A stretch of DNA of 42,722 nucleotides. Origin: Blastococcus sp. CT_GayMR20 (GTDB taxonomy: Bacteria; Actinomycetota; Actinomycetes; Mycobacteriales; Geodermatophilaceae). Below the pieces are notes generated by a model. It was not told the DNA's origin and searched no databases. It was given only the letters and a program-made list of their open reading frames with translations. Each line of letters opens with the position of its first letter. The stretch's first letter is position 1. Made by a program: the position numbers and the translations under genes. Of this stretch, positions 24,709 to 34,744 are shown piece after piece. Where the stretch lies: NCBI RefSeq assembly GCF_004570345.1, contig NZ_SPQM01000025.1, positions 1 to 42,722 on the forward strand. Direction: 5' to 3'.

Positions 24709-25686
24709 ATGCGCAAGGACGTCGCCCGGTGGCTCAGCCGCCGGACCTACACCGCCACGGACTACCGGGCGGCCGTGCTGGCGGCCGCCAAGCGGGCTCG
24801 GGGCCGAACGGTCAGTGTCGTGCTCCCCGCTCTGAACGAGGAACGGACCGTCGGCGCCATCGTCGAGGAGATCCACCGTGAGCTCGTGGAGCGGCAGCCA
24901 CTGGTCGACGAGCTGGTCGTGGTCGACAGCGGCTCGACGGACCAGACCGTGGCCACTGCCGCGAGTGCCGGGGCCCGGGTGGTGCGGGTCGACGACGTGC
25001 TGCCCGAGTGTGGTCGCGTCACCGGCAAAGGTGAGGCGCTGTGGAAGTCGCTGCACGTCACCGACGGGGATCTGGTCGTCTTCATCGACTCCGACCTGAT
25101 CTCCTTCGATCCGCAGTTCGTGGTCGGGTTGCTGGGCCCCCTCCTCACCGACCCCACCGTCGGTTACGTCAAGGGGCTCTACGACCGGCCGCTGTCGACC
25201 ACCGAGGGACTGGTGCCGAGTGGCGGCGGACGGGTGACCGAGCTGACCGCCCGGCCACTGCTGGGCGCGCTGTGGCCGCAGCTGTCCGGGTTCGTCCAGC
25301 CGCTGTCGGGTGAGTACGCGGGCCGGCGCGACCTGTTGGAGCAGGTGCCGTTCGTCTCGCACTACGGCGTGGAGTTCGGCCTCCTCATCGACCTCGCCGA
25401 GCTGGCCGGGGTGGACGCCCTGGCGCAGGTCGACCTCGGCACGCGGCGGCACTCGCACCAGCCCGACGCCGCGCTGGGACGCATGGCCGGCCAGATCGTG
25501 CAGACCGCGCTGGCCCGCTGCCCCGGCATCGGCGTGCCCAGCGACCAGTTGGTCCAGTACGTGCGGACCGGTGGCGGGATCGAGGCCGTGACCTGGGACG
25601 TCGGCGTGGTCGAGCGGCCGCCGATGCGGACGGTGCCCGCCTATGCCGCCCGCCGCGCCGCCGGTCTACCCGGCTGGTCGACATGA
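24709..25686 (+). CDS. gpgS: Mirror copy: glucosyl-3-phosphoglycerate synthase
   Basis: Identical to 17037-18014. In this orientation the GGAAGGA site and the DSD motif (residues 127-129) read directly on the plus strand. It leads the mirrored sugar operon. Confidence 0.92.
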   Translation: MRKDVARWLSRRTYTATDYRAAVLAAAKRARGRTVSVVLPALNEERTVGAIVEEIHRELVERQPLVDELVVVDSGSTDQTVATAASAGARVVRVDDVLPECGRVTGKGEALWKSLHVTDGDLVVFIDSDLISFDPQFVVGLLGPLLTDPTVGYVKGLYDRPLSTTEGLVPSGGGRVTELTARPLLGALWPQLSGFVQPLSGEYAGRRDLLEQVPFVSHYGVEFGLLIDLAELAGVDALAQVDLGTRRHSHQPDAALGRMAGQIVQTALARCPGIGVPSDQLVQYVRTGGGIEAVTWDVGVVERPPMRTVPAYAARRAAGLPGWST

Positions 25687-26861
25687 AGATCCTCATGGAC
25701 GCCGGCCCGTGGCTGCCGGTCCCTCCCCGGGGCTACGGCGGTCTGGAGACCGTCGTCGCCACGCTGACCACGGAGCTCCGCCGTCGCGGGCACCGCGTCG
25801 TCCTGGCGACCGTGGGAGACAGCGAGCAGGACGCCGACGGCCGGGTGTGGCGCTTTCCCGGGGGACAGTTCGCCCGTCTCGCGGCGCCGTACCCGGAGGT
25901 GGTCGGGGCCGCGCAGGCGCATGCGCAGGTCGTGGTCGAGGAGATCGGCCGGCACGCCGCCGCGGGGCAGCCCTTCGATCTGGTCCACACGCACCTGGAG
26001 GTGGTCGGCCCCGCGGTGCTCGGTGCCCTCGGTGACGCCGCCCCGCCCGTGCTGCACACGCTGCACTGGGACCTGCGGCGCAATGCCGACTTCTACGAAT
26101 CCTTCGACGGACGAGGGCGGGTCTTCTTCGCCGGTGTCTCCGACTCCCAGATCGAGCGGGGCCCGGCCACGTTGCGCCGCCAGACCCTCGGCTCCGTGCC
26201 GCTCTCCGTCCCCATCCCCGACGGCCGGCCGGCGGCGCCGGAGGAGCGGATGGACTCGGTGCTGGTGCTGTCCCGGCTGTGCGAGGCCAAGGGCATCGAC
26301 ATCGCGCTGCGGGCCTGCCGGGCGGCCGGGGTGCCGGTGGTGCTCGCCGGACCGGTCGGTGGTCAGCCCGACCGTGCCGCCCTGGAGACCGCGCTGGCCG
26401 ACCCCACGAGCCCGGTGCGCGGCTACCCCGACGTCCGCTGGTTCCTCGACCACGTGGCACCTCTTCTCGACGGGGACCGGGCCCGCTGGATCGGCAGCGT
26501 GGCCGGGAGCGAGAAGGCCGACCTGCTCCGGCGGTCCCGGGCGGTGCTCTTCCCCATCCGCTGGGAGGAGCCCGGCGGTACCGCGGTCTGCGAGGCGCTG
26601 GCCGCCGGCACGCCGGTCGTGGCCATGGCCCGTGGGTGCCTGCCCTCCCTCGTCGAGCCCAAGGTCACCGGGTATCTCGCCGAGGATGAGGCGGACTTCA
26701 CCGCGGCGCTCGGCCGGCTGGCCGAGCTGGACCCCGAGGCCTGCGCCGCGACCGCCCGCAGTCGCTTCAGCCCCGGGGTCATGGCCCTCGGCTACGAGCG
26801 GCTCTACGCCGAGCTCCTCGCTCGGACCGCCACGGGGGCGCACCGGAGCGCGGCCGGATGA
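25683..26861 (+). CDS. Mirror copy: family 4 glycosyltransferase
   Basis: Identical 392-residue product to 15862-17040, with E296-x7-E304 and ATGA overlaps to gpgS upstream and GT2 downstream. Confidence 0.9.
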   Translation: MKILMDAGPWLPVPPRGYGGLETVVATLTTELRRRGHRVVLATVGDSEQDADGRVWRFPGGQFARLAAPYPEVVGAAQAHAQVVVEEIGRHAAAGQPFDLVHTHLEVVGPAVLGALGDAAPPVLHTLHWDLRRNADFYESFDGRGRVFFAGVSDSQIERGPATLRRQTLGSVPLSVPIPDGRPAAPEERMDSVLVLSRLCEAKGIDIALRACRAAGVPVVLAGPVGGQPDRAALETALADPTSPVRGYPDVRWFLDHVAPLLDGDRARWIGSVAGSEKADLLRRSRAVLFPIRWEEPGGTAVCEALAAGTPVVAMARGCLPSLVEPKVTGYLAEDEADFTAALGRLAELDPEACAATARSRFSPGVMALGYERLYAELLARTATGAHRSAAG

Positions 26862-27802
26862 GCACCGGCAGCGTCCCGGCGGGCACGGGGACAGGACTGC
26901 GGGCCGGGCCGGATCCTCGCGTGGCCGTCGTCGTGATCACCCATCAGCGGCGTGAGGAACTGCTGCTCGCCGTCGCCCGGTTGCTCGCCCTGCCCGAGCG
27001 GCCGCACGTCGTCGTCGTCGACAACGGCTCCGCGGACGGCACGGCGGCGGCGGTCCGGGAGCGGTTCCCGGACGTGGAGCTCATCGCCAGCCCGGAGAAC
27101 CTCGGTGCCGTCGGCCGCAACGTCGGCGTCTCCCGACTGACGACCCCGTATGTGGCCTTCTGCGACGACGACACGTGGTGGGAGCCGGGCTCGCTGGCGA
27201 GGGCCGGCGACCTGTTCGACGCCCATCCCCGGCTGGCCGCGGCAACGGGGCGCATCGTCGTCGAACCGGGCGGCATCGAGGACCCGATCGTCGCGGAGCT
27301 GCGGGACTCTCCCGTCCGGGGTGCCCCCTGGCTGCCGGGTCCGGCGCTCGGCTCCTTCCTCGCCGCAGCCACGGTGCTGCGCCGGGAGGCTTTCCTCGAG
27401 GTCGGCGGCTTCTCCGAGCGGCTGTGGCTGGGCGGTGAGGAGGAGCTGATGGCCGCCGACCTGGCTGCCGCGGGCTGGGAGCTCTGCTACCTGGCGGAGC
27501 TGACCGTCCACCACCGGGCGAGCCGGGCGCGGGATGCCCACCTGCGGCGTCGACACGGCATCCGCAACACCCTCTGGACGACATGGCTCCGCCGTCCGCT
27601 GCGTCCCGCGGTGCGCCGGACGCTGCACCTGCTGCGCACCGTGCCACGGGACCGGGTGACCGTGCTCGCGGTCCTGGACGCAGTCCGCGGCATCCCGTGG
27701 GTGGTGCGTGAGCGCCGGATCCTGCCGCCGCACGCCGAGGCCCGCTTCGCGGCGCTGGAGCAGGCGCAACGGCTCTCGACGGCGCGCCGCTATGTCAGCT
27801 GA
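26858..27802 (+). CDS. Mirror copy: family 2 glycosyltransferase
   Basis: Identical 314-residue product to 14921-15865, with DDD at 103-105. Confidence 0.9.
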   Translation: MSTGSVPAGTGTGLRAGPDPRVAVVVITHQRREELLLAVARLLALPERPHVVVVDNGSADGTAAAVRERFPDVELIASPENLGAVGRNVGVSRLTTPYVAFCDDDTWWEPGSLARAGDLFDAHPRLAAATGRIVVEPGGIEDPIVAELRDSPVRGAPWLPGPALGSFLAAATVLRREAFLEVGGFSERLWLGGEEELMAADLAAAGWELCYLAELTVHHRASRARDAHLRRRHGIRNTLWTTWLRRPLRPAVRRTLHLLRTVPRDRVTVLAVLDAVRGIPWVVRERRILPPHAEARFAALEQAQRLSTARRYVS

Positions 27803-27844
27803 CCGGCGGGGCGAGGCCTCCTGGACCGAGGGGCACCCCCCGAC

Positions 27845-28786
27845 ATGCGCATCCTCGTGACCGGGGCCCGCGGCAAGCTCGGCGCCGCCACGCTGGACGT
27901 CCTCCTGCGGGCCGGACACGAGGTGACTGCCGTCGACCGGCTGCCGCCGGTCTACGAGCGGGCGGGTCAGGTCCGGTACATCCAGGCGGATCTGACCGAT
28001 GCCGGGCATGCCGCGGCCGTCCTGCCCGGCCACGACGCCGTCGTGCACGCCGCCGGGATCCCCAGCCCGGTGAAGAACCCGCCGCACGTGATCCTCCAGA
28101 CCAACCTGATGGCGACCTACGCCACGCTGGAGGCCGCCGAACGGGCCGGCGTGCGCCGCTTCGTCCACATCTCCAGCGAGACCGTGCCGGGCTTCTCGTA
28201 CCCGACGCGGTACTTCCACGCCGCGTACGCGCCCATCGACGAGCTGCATCCCGTGGCGCCGCAGGACACCTACGCGCTGTCGAAGTGGTTCGGCGAACTG
28301 CTCATGGACGCTGCCGTCTCCCGCTCGGACATCACCGCCGTGTCGATCCGGCCGACGTGGATCCAGTGGGAGGGCAACATCGAGCGCAACGTCGGCCCGA
28401 TCGTGCGGGCACGAGGGGAGGACACGAGCGCCTCGTTCTGGTCCTACGTCGTCGTCGACGACCTGGCCGAGCTCCTGCTCGCCGCCGTGACCGCCGAGAC
28501 CGGTGGTCACGAGGTCGTCTACGCGGCGGCCTCGGACAACGCCAACGGCCTTCCGCTGCACGACCTCGTCCGACGGCACTTCGGGGAGGCCGTGCGACTG
28601 CGGCCGGTGCCGCGGCCCGACGCATCGGGGATCTCCTGCGTCAAGGCGGACAAGCTGCTGGGCTGGGTCCCGCTGCGCGGCTGGCGGGACATGCTCGACG
28701 CCGAGGGCCATCTGCTGCCCGTGGTCCGGGACCGCCTGGCCGCCGGCGAGACCGCGGTACAGCGCGGGCTCGCCGCGATCAGCTGA
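27845..28786 (+). CDS. Mirror copy: NAD-dependent epimerase/dehydratase
   Basis: Identical 313-residue product to 13937-14878, with TGARGKLG and Tyr143/Lys147. The palindrome CCCCGATCGGGG follows at 28802-28813. Confidence 0.9.
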   Translation: MRILVTGARGKLGAATLDVLLRAGHEVTAVDRLPPVYERAGQVRYIQADLTDAGHAAAVLPGHDAVVHAAGIPSPVKNPPHVILQTNLMATYATLEAAERAGVRRFVHISSETVPGFSYPTRYFHAAYAPIDELHPVAPQDTYALSKWFGELLMDAAVSRSDITAVSIRPTWIQWEGNIERNVGPIVRARGEDTSASFWSYVVVDDLAELLLAAVTAETGGHEVVYAAASDNANGLPLHDLVRRHFGEAVRLRPVPRPDASGISCVKADKLLGWVPLRGWRDMLDAEGHLLPVVRDRLAAGETAVQRGLAAIS

Positions 28787-28834
28787 GTGGACGGCCCGAG
28801 CCCCCGATCGGGGCGTGCGCGCGGACGCGGCGGG

Positions 28835-28840
28835 TAGGGC
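28835..28840 (+). promoter_or_regulatory. Mirror copy: TAGGGC -10 candidate of the MFS gene
   Basis: Six bases before the ATG at 28847; same element as 13883-13888. Confidence 0.33.
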
Positions 28841-28846
28841 CCCGGA

Positions 28847-30574
28847 ATGGTCGACGTCGTCGACGTCCGCCGGGACACCCCTGCCCCCGACCCCTCCCGG
28901 GCGGCGCTGCCGTCCGCCTGGGCGCCGCTGCGGCACACCTGGTTCCGCGCGCTGTGGATCGCCCAGTTCGTCGCCAACACCGGCACCTGGGCCCAGACGG
29001 TGGGCGCGCAGTGGCTCATGGGGGACCTCGGCGGCAGCGCCCTGCAGATCGCCCTCGTGCAGACGGCGGCCACGCTGCCCGTCTTCCTCCTCGTCGTTCC
29101 CGCCGGAGCGCTCGGGGACATCCTCGACCGTCGGCGGGTGCTGTTGCTCAGCCAGACGCTGATGCTGCTGGCCTCCGCCGCGCTGGCCGTGCTGACGGCG
29201 GCGGGTGGGGTGACGCCGAACCGGCTGCTCGCCCTCACTGCCGTCCTGGCGGTGGGGCAGGCGCTCGCCGCGCCGTGCTTCCAGGCGGTCCAGCCCGAAC
29301 TGGTGCCCCGGGAGGAGCTCCCGCTCGCGGCGCTGCTCAACGGCGCCAACGCCAATGTCGCCCGCGCCGTCGGGCCGGCGATCGGCGGGTTGCTGGTGGC
29401 CGCGGCCGGTCCCGCCGCCGCGTTCGCGCTGAACTCCGCGTCCTTCCTGGGCGTGCTCGCCGTCCTGCACCGCTGGCCACGGCCGGCCACCCGGCGGCTG
29501 CTGGGCGCGGAGCCGATCGGCCAGGCCATCCGGGCGGGGCTGCGGTACGTCCGCAGTGCGCCCGCGTTCACCAGCGTGCTCGCCCGCTCGGCCCTCTTCA
29601 TGGTGTTCGCCAGCGGTCTCTGGGCACTGCTGCCGGCCGTGGCCCGCGGACCCATGGGGATGGGGCCGAACGGGTACGGGGGGCTGCTCGTCGCGGTGGG
29701 GGCCGGGGCGGTCCTCGGCACCGCGGTGCTGCCGCGGCTCCGCGCCCGGCGCGGCTCGGGCGTGGTCGTGCCCGCCGCGATGCTGGGCTTCGCGGCGGCC
29801 GTGGCCGTGGTGGGCGTGCACCCCTCACCGGTGGTGGTCGTGGCCGCCCTGGTGCTGGGGGGCCTCAGCTGGATCGCCGTCCAGTCCACGCTCAACGCCA
29901 CCGCCCAGCTGCTGCTCCCCACCTGGGCCCGGGCCCGGGCGCTGGCCTACTTCCAGCTCGTGTTCATGGGCGGGCAGGCGCTCGGGGCGGTGATGTGGGG
30001 CGCGGTCGCGGACACCCTCGGGCTCACCGCGGCGTTCCTCCTGCCGGCGGGGGGACTGGTGCTGGCCGCACTCCTGGGACTGCTCCTGGTCCCGCTGCAG
30101 TCCGACCACGACGTCCGGCACAGCGAACTCCCGTGGCCTCGGCCGCCGTCCCTGGACTGGGCCCCGGACGCCGGGCCGGTGCTCGTCACCGTGGAGTGGC
30201 GGGTGCGGGACGCCGACGTCCGCGACTTCCTCGACGTGATGCGGGACCTCGCCCGTGCCCGGCGCCGCACCGGCGCCTACCTGTGGGGCGTGTTCCAGGA
30301 CGCCGAGGATCCCGAGTTGTTCCTGGAGACGTTCACCGTCAGCACGTGGCGTGAGCACCTCCGCCAGCACGTCGAACGGGGCACGGTCGCCGACGCCGCC
30401 CTGGAGGAACGGGCCCGGGCCTACCTCGCCGGGAACACGGGCCCGGTTGTGCGGCACCTCGTCTGGGCCTATGCGGTGCCGGCCGTGCGGCCCGACATCG
30501 AGCCGGACGTCGTCCCGAACGCGCTTCCCGAGCCGCCTCCGACGGCCGCACCCGCTGCGGCGGACCCGCCGTGA
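28847..30574 (+). CDS. Mirror copy: MFS exporter with ABM-type C-terminal domain
   Basis: Identical 575-residue product to 12149-13876: about 12 membrane helices, then the soluble domain at 445-535. Confidence 0.87.
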   Translation: MVDVVDVRRDTPAPDPSRAALPSAWAPLRHTWFRALWIAQFVANTGTWAQTVGAQWLMGDLGGSALQIALVQTAATLPVFLLVVPAGALGDILDRRRVLLLSQTLMLLASAALAVLTAAGGVTPNRLLALTAVLAVGQALAAPCFQAVQPELVPREELPLAALLNGANANVARAVGPAIGGLLVAAAGPAAAFALNSASFLGVLAVLHRWPRPATRRLLGAEPIGQAIRAGLRYVRSAPAFTSVLARSALFMVFASGLWALLPAVARGPMGMGPNGYGGLLVAVGAGAVLGTAVLPRLRARRGSGVVVPAAMLGFAAAVAVVGVHPSPVVVVAALVLGGLSWIAVQSTLNATAQLLLPTWARARALAYFQLVFMGGQALGAVMWGAVADTLGLTAAFLLPAGGLVLAALLGLLLVPLQSDHDVRHSELPWPRPPSLDWAPDAGPVLVTVEWRVRDADVRDFLDVMRDLARARRRTGAYLWGVFQDAEDPELFLETFTVSTWREHLRQHVERGTVADAALEERARAYLAGNTGPVVRHLVWAYAVPAVRPDIEPDVVPNALPEPPPTAAPAAADPP

Positions 30575-30672
30575 ACACGTTGAAGCGTGGGGTGCATGCG
30601 ATCGGTGCCCCCAGGACGTCGGCAGGTCTGCCGATCTTGGACGGCGGCCTGAGTTCCGGACGACGCCCGGGG

Positions 30673-30678
30673 TAGTTC
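30673..30678 (+). promoter_or_regulatory. Mirror copy: TAGTTC -10 candidate of the small acidic protein gene
   Basis: Six bases before the ATG at 30685; same element as 12045-12050. Confidence 0.33.
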
Positions 30679-30684
30679 CACGGC

Positions 30685-30909
30685 ATGGACGGCGAAAGCA
30701 TCCCCCCGCAGGACGACGCGCCCGCGGCAGCGCCTGCCGACGAGGTGGACATCCGACTTCCGGACGACCCACGGGTACCGCAGCCCGACGACGCCGATCC
30801 GACGGTGAGCAAGGAACTCGGCGGGGCGGCTCCGGCCGTCGGCCCCGGACGCTCGTCCGGAACCTCGGGGCGGGGCCCGGACGGCTCGGCCCCGGATGCG
30901 GATGACTAG
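30685..30909 (+). CDS. Mirror copy: small acidic protein
   Basis: Identical 74-residue Asp/Pro-rich product to 11814-12038. Confidence 0.48.
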   Translation: MDGESIPPQDDAPAAAPADEVDIRLPDDPRVPQPDDADPTVSKELGGAAPAVGPGRSSGTSGRGPDGSAPDADD

Positions 30910-31085
30910 CGGCCGACCGGCAGGGTCGGTCCTCGCAGAGTGCGTGATCTGCCCGTCGGTGCGCGTGCGCGGTTGAGATCGGCGGTCGACGTCTCAGCGT
31001 CGGCCCGAGGACGTGCGTGGCTGCGCGATTCCCTCCCCTCGCCCTGGGCATTCCCGCCCACCGTCGGCGAGGAGGAGGAGCCCCT

Positions 31086-31091
31086 TAGTCT
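31086..31091 (+). promoter_or_regulatory. Mirror copy: TAGTCT -10 candidate of the quinone oxidoreductase gene
   Basis: Six bases before the ATG at 31098; same element as 11632-11637. Confidence 0.48.
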
Positions 31092-31097
31092 CGGGCG

Positions 31098-32069
31098 ATG
31101 CGAGCCGTGCAGATCACCCGCTTCGGCGGCCCCGAAGTCATGGACATGGTCGATCTACCTGACCCGGTTCCAGGGCCTGGTCAGCAGCTCTACGAGGTGA
31201 GCTCCGCAGGAGTCAACTTTGCCGACACCCACCAGATCGAGAACTCCTACCTCGCCCAGCAGCAGCTGCCGCTGATCCCCGGCGCGGAGTTCGTCGGCAC
31301 CCCGGTGGGTGGCGGCCAGCGCGTGGTCGGCCTTCTGGAGGGGGGCGGATACGCCCAGAAGGCGGTGGCGCACGACGTCCTCACCTGGCCGGTGCCGGAC
31401 GGCGTCAGCGACGAGCAGGCACTGGCCGTCGTCCTCCAGGGGGCGACCGCCTGGCACCTGCTCCGCACGAGCTCGCACCTGGCCGAGGGCGAGTCGGTCG
31501 TCGTCATCGCCGGCGCGGGTGGCGTGGGCAGCCTCGCCGTCCAGCTGGCCCGGCACTGGGGTGCCGGCCGGGTCATCGCGACCGCGTCGAGCCCGGAGAA
31601 GCGAGCGCTGTGCGAGGAGCTGGGCGCCCACGCCACGGTCGACCCGGCGCTCGCCGAGAACGACCCGAAGGACTTCACCGGGGCCCTGCGGGAGGCCAAC
31701 GGCGGCAAGAAGGTGGACATCGTCCTGGAGATGACCGGCGGCAACGTGTTCGACGGCGCCATGTCGGCACTGGCCCCGTTCGGGCGGCTGGTGGCGTACG
31801 GCATGGCCGGGCGGGTGCCGCCGAAGCCGGTGCAGGCGCCCTCGCTCATGGGCACCAGCCGAGCCGTCATCGGCTTCTGGCTGGCCCACTGCATGGCGCG
31901 CCCCCAGATGATGGACGCGGCGATGAACGAACTGCTGCCGATGGTGGCCGACGGTCTGCTGACGCCCGTCGTGGGCGGTCGCTACCCGCTGTCGGACGTC
32001 CGGCAGGCGCACGAGGACCTGCTCTCCCGGCGCTCGACCGGCAAGCTCGTCCTCGACCCCACCCGCTGA
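31098..32069 (+). CDS. Mirror copy: quinone oxidoreductase-like dehydrogenase
   Basis: Identical 323-residue product to 10654-11625, with AGAGGVGS at 138-145. Confidence 0.9.
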   Translation: MRAVQITRFGGPEVMDMVDLPDPVPGPGQQLYEVSSAGVNFADTHQIENSYLAQQQLPLIPGAEFVGTPVGGGQRVVGLLEGGGYAQKAVAHDVLTWPVPDGVSDEQALAVVLQGATAWHLLRTSSHLAEGESVVVIAGAGGVGSLAVQLARHWGAGRVIATASSPEKRALCEELGAHATVDPALAENDPKDFTGALREANGGKKVDIVLEMTGGNVFDGAMSALAPFGRLVAYGMAGRVPPKPVQAPSLMGTSRAVIGFWLAHCMARPQMMDAAMNELLPMVADGLLTPVVGGRYPLSDVRQAHEDLLSRRSTGKLVLDPTR

Positions 32070-32092
32070 ACCCGTAGTTTCCGAGGAGACCT

Positions 32093-33775
32093 GTGACGCC
32101 CGACGACGTCGACCTGCTGTTCCGGGCTCCGCGCAGCACGCCGGAGTCGAGGGCAGGCCGCCCGCCGCAGTACCGCCAGGAGCACCGGCCCGGGATGGTG
32201 ATCGAGCGGGACGTCGCCGTTCCGGTCGGGCCCTCCGGCGAGCGGATCTACGTCGACGTCTACCGGCCGGACACCGACGTCCCCGCCGCACCGCTGATCA
32301 GCTGGTCGCCGTACGGCAAGCACAACCCGGCGCCCATCGGTGTGATCTACCCGGCCGCCGGTGTGCTGCCCGAGCACACCGGCGAGCTGACCACGTTCGA
32401 GGCCCCCGACCCGGAGTACTGGGTCCCGCACGGCTACGCGATCGTCATCGCCGACATCCCGGGCACCTGGTACTGCGAGGGCCCCGCGACCTACTGCTCG
32501 CCGCAGGAGGCGCAGGCGTTCGCGAACCTCGTCGAGTGGGCGGGGACGCAGCCGTGGAGCGCCGGGAAGGTGGGACTGTCCGGCGTCTCGTACCTGACGG
32601 TGTCGCAGTGGCGGGTCGCCGAGCTCGATCCGCCGCACCTCGCGGCGATCAACCCCTGGGAGGGCTGGAGCGACACCTACCGGGAGGTCGCCCGCCACGG
32701 CGGGGTCCCGGAGACCTCCTTCTGGCCCTACATCTGGGAGCGCTGGGGCGCCAGCGTCACCGAGATCGAGGACCTCGAGGCGGAGACGGCGGCACATCCG
32801 TTCTACGACGCGTTCTGGCAGTCGAAGAGCGCCCGGCTGGAGGAGATCCGGGTGCCGGCGTTCGTCGTGGCCAGCTGGTCCGACCAGGGTCTGCACACCC
32901 GCGGCACCCTCGAGGGGTTCCGGCGGATGTCCTCCTCCCAGAAGTGGCTGGACGTCCACGGGCGCAAGAAGTGGGCGTACTACTACGAGCCCGAGCAGGT
33001 CGAGCGGCAGCGGGCGTTCTTCGACCACTTCCTGCTCGGCAAGGACACCGGGATCCAGGACTGGCCGCGCGTGCGCGTCGAGGTGCGCAACTCCTACTAC
33101 GACGGCGAGCACCGGACCGCCACCCAATGGCCGCTGGAGGCGGTCCAGTACCGGAAGCTCCACCTGCGGTCGGGTGACGGCTCCCTCGGCTGGTCCCCCG
33201 TCGAGAGCGAGGAGAGCGTGGGCTACGACGGCCTGGGCAGCGGGCTGAACCCGCACCGGGCCACCTTCGAGATCGCTTTCACCGAGCCGGTGGAGCTGGT
33301 CGGCCACATCACGGCTGCGCTGCACGTGTCCGCCTCCGAGGGCGACGACATGGACGTCTTCGTGGCGCTGTTCAAGCTCGACACAGAGGGCCGGCCCGTC
33401 GGGTTCCCGTACTACGCCCAGTTCGAGGACGGCCCGGTCGCCGTCGGATGGCAGCGCGCCTCGCACCGGGAACTGGACGAGGAGCGCTCCACCGAGTACC
33501 TGCCCGTGCTCGCCCACCAGCGCGAGCTGCCGGTCCGGCCCGACGAGGTCGTCCGTCTCGACATCGAGGTCCTGCCGTCGGGAACCCGCTTCGAGGCGGG
33601 TGAGCGGCTGCTGCTCGTGGTCCAGGGCAGTGACGTCATGCGCTACCCGAAGCCCCTCACCTACGCACGCCACGAGGACACGGTGAATCGCGGCACGCAC
33701 CGGGTGCACACCGGCGGCCGCTACGACTCCCACCTGCTGGTGCCCGTCCTGCCGGGCAGCGAGCGCCCGGCCTGA
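32093..33775 (+). CDS. Mirror copy: CocE/NonD family hydrolase
   Basis: Identical 560-residue product to 8948-10630 (Ser166, Asp264, His289). The GTG start follows GAGGAGACCT. Confidence 0.9.
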   Translation: MTPDDVDLLFRAPRSTPESRAGRPPQYRQEHRPGMVIERDVAVPVGPSGERIYVDVYRPDTDVPAAPLISWSPYGKHNPAPIGVIYPAAGVLPEHTGELTTFEAPDPEYWVPHGYAIVIADIPGTWYCEGPATYCSPQEAQAFANLVEWAGTQPWSAGKVGLSGVSYLTVSQWRVAELDPPHLAAINPWEGWSDTYREVARHGGVPETSFWPYIWERWGASVTEIEDLEAETAAHPFYDAFWQSKSARLEEIRVPAFVVASWSDQGLHTRGTLEGFRRMSSSQKWLDVHGRKKWAYYYEPEQVERQRAFFDHFLLGKDTGIQDWPRVRVEVRNSYYDGEHRTATQWPLEAVQYRKLHLRSGDGSLGWSPVESEESVGYDGLGSGLNPHRATFEIAFTEPVELVGHITAALHVSASEGDDMDVFVALFKLDTEGRPVGFPYYAQFEDGPVAVGWQRASHRELDEERSTEYLPVLAHQRELPVRPDEVVRLDIEVLPSGTRFEAGERLLLVVQGSDVMRYPKPLTYARHEDTVNRGTHRVHTGGRYDSHLLVPVLPGSERPA

Positions 33776-33787
33776 CCCGCGCCGTGC

Positions 33788-34744
33788 TCAGATCAGGCGG
33801 TTGGTCCAGAGCAGGCTGAGGACGGCGCCCAGCATCGCGAGGACGACGCCGGTGCGGACGAACCACGGGCTGATGTCCTGCGGCTCGGTCGTGTACCCGA
33901 TCTGGCTCCCCAGGTCGGCGTAGACCTGCTCGAGCTCGGCAGCGCTGGCGGCCTCGCTGTAGCTCCCGCCGGTCTGGTCGGCGATCTCCTCGAGCGTCTG
34001 CCGGTCGACCGGCACCGGCACCGTCTCGCCGTCGAGGTCGAGGGTGCCGTAGTCGGTGCCGAAGGCGATCGTCGAGACCGGGACACCGGCGGCGCGCGCC
34101 GCGTCGATCGCCTGGGTGTCCTCGCGGCCGACCGTGTTGTAGCCGTCCGACAGCAGCACGATCCGCGCCGGCACCTCCTCGGCCTCGTCCGCCTCGAGGC
34201 TGGACTGGTAGTTCTCGATCGCGGTCAGCGAGGTGAACACCGCCTCGCCGATCGCCGTCGACTCGGCGAGGTCGAGGTTGTCGATCGCGCTCTCGACCTG
34301 CGCCCGGTCGGTGGTGGGCGGCACGAGCGTCGTGGCCGTGCCGGCGAAGGACACCAGGCCGAGGTTGATCCTCTCGGGAAGGACCTCGACGAACTCCTTG
34401 GCCGCGGTCTGCATCGCCCGGAAGCGGTCGGGCTCGATGTCGGTGGCCTGCATGGACAGCGACACGTCCACCGCCATGACGACCGTCGCCCGCTCGCGCG
34501 GCACCCGCACCTCGGTGCTCGGGACGGCGAGGGACACGACGAGCGTCGCCAGGCCGAGGGCGATGACGCCGAAGGCGAGGTGCCGTCGCCAGCCCGGTCG
34601 CTTGGGGACGATCGCGCCCAGGAGCGCCACGTTGGTGAAGCGGGCGGCGTAGGCCTTCCGGCGCAGCTGCAGCAGCACGTAGAAGGCGACCAGCGCGACG
34701 ACGCCGAGCAGGGCCAGCAGCCACAGCGGGGACTGGAAGGTCAT
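33788..34744 (-). CDS. Mirror copy: membrane VWA-domain protein
   Basis: Identical 318-residue product to 7979-8935, with MIDAS D93-x-S95-x-S97. Confidence 0.92.
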   Translation of the reverse strand: MTFQSPLWLLALLGVVALVAFYVLLQLRRKAYAARFTNVALLGAIVPKRPGWRRHLAFGVIALGLATLVVSLAVPSTEVRVPRERATVVMAVDVSLSMQATDIEPDRFRAMQTAAKEFVEVLPERINLGLVSFAGTATTLVPPTTDRAQVESAIDNLDLAESTAIGEAVFTSLTAIENYQSSLEADEAEEVPARIVLLSDGYNTVGREDTQAIDAARAAGVPVSTIAFGTDYGTLDLDGETVPVPVDRQTLEEIADQTGGSYSEAASAAELEQVYADLGSQIGYTTEPQDISPWFVRTGVVLAMLGAVLSLLWTNRLI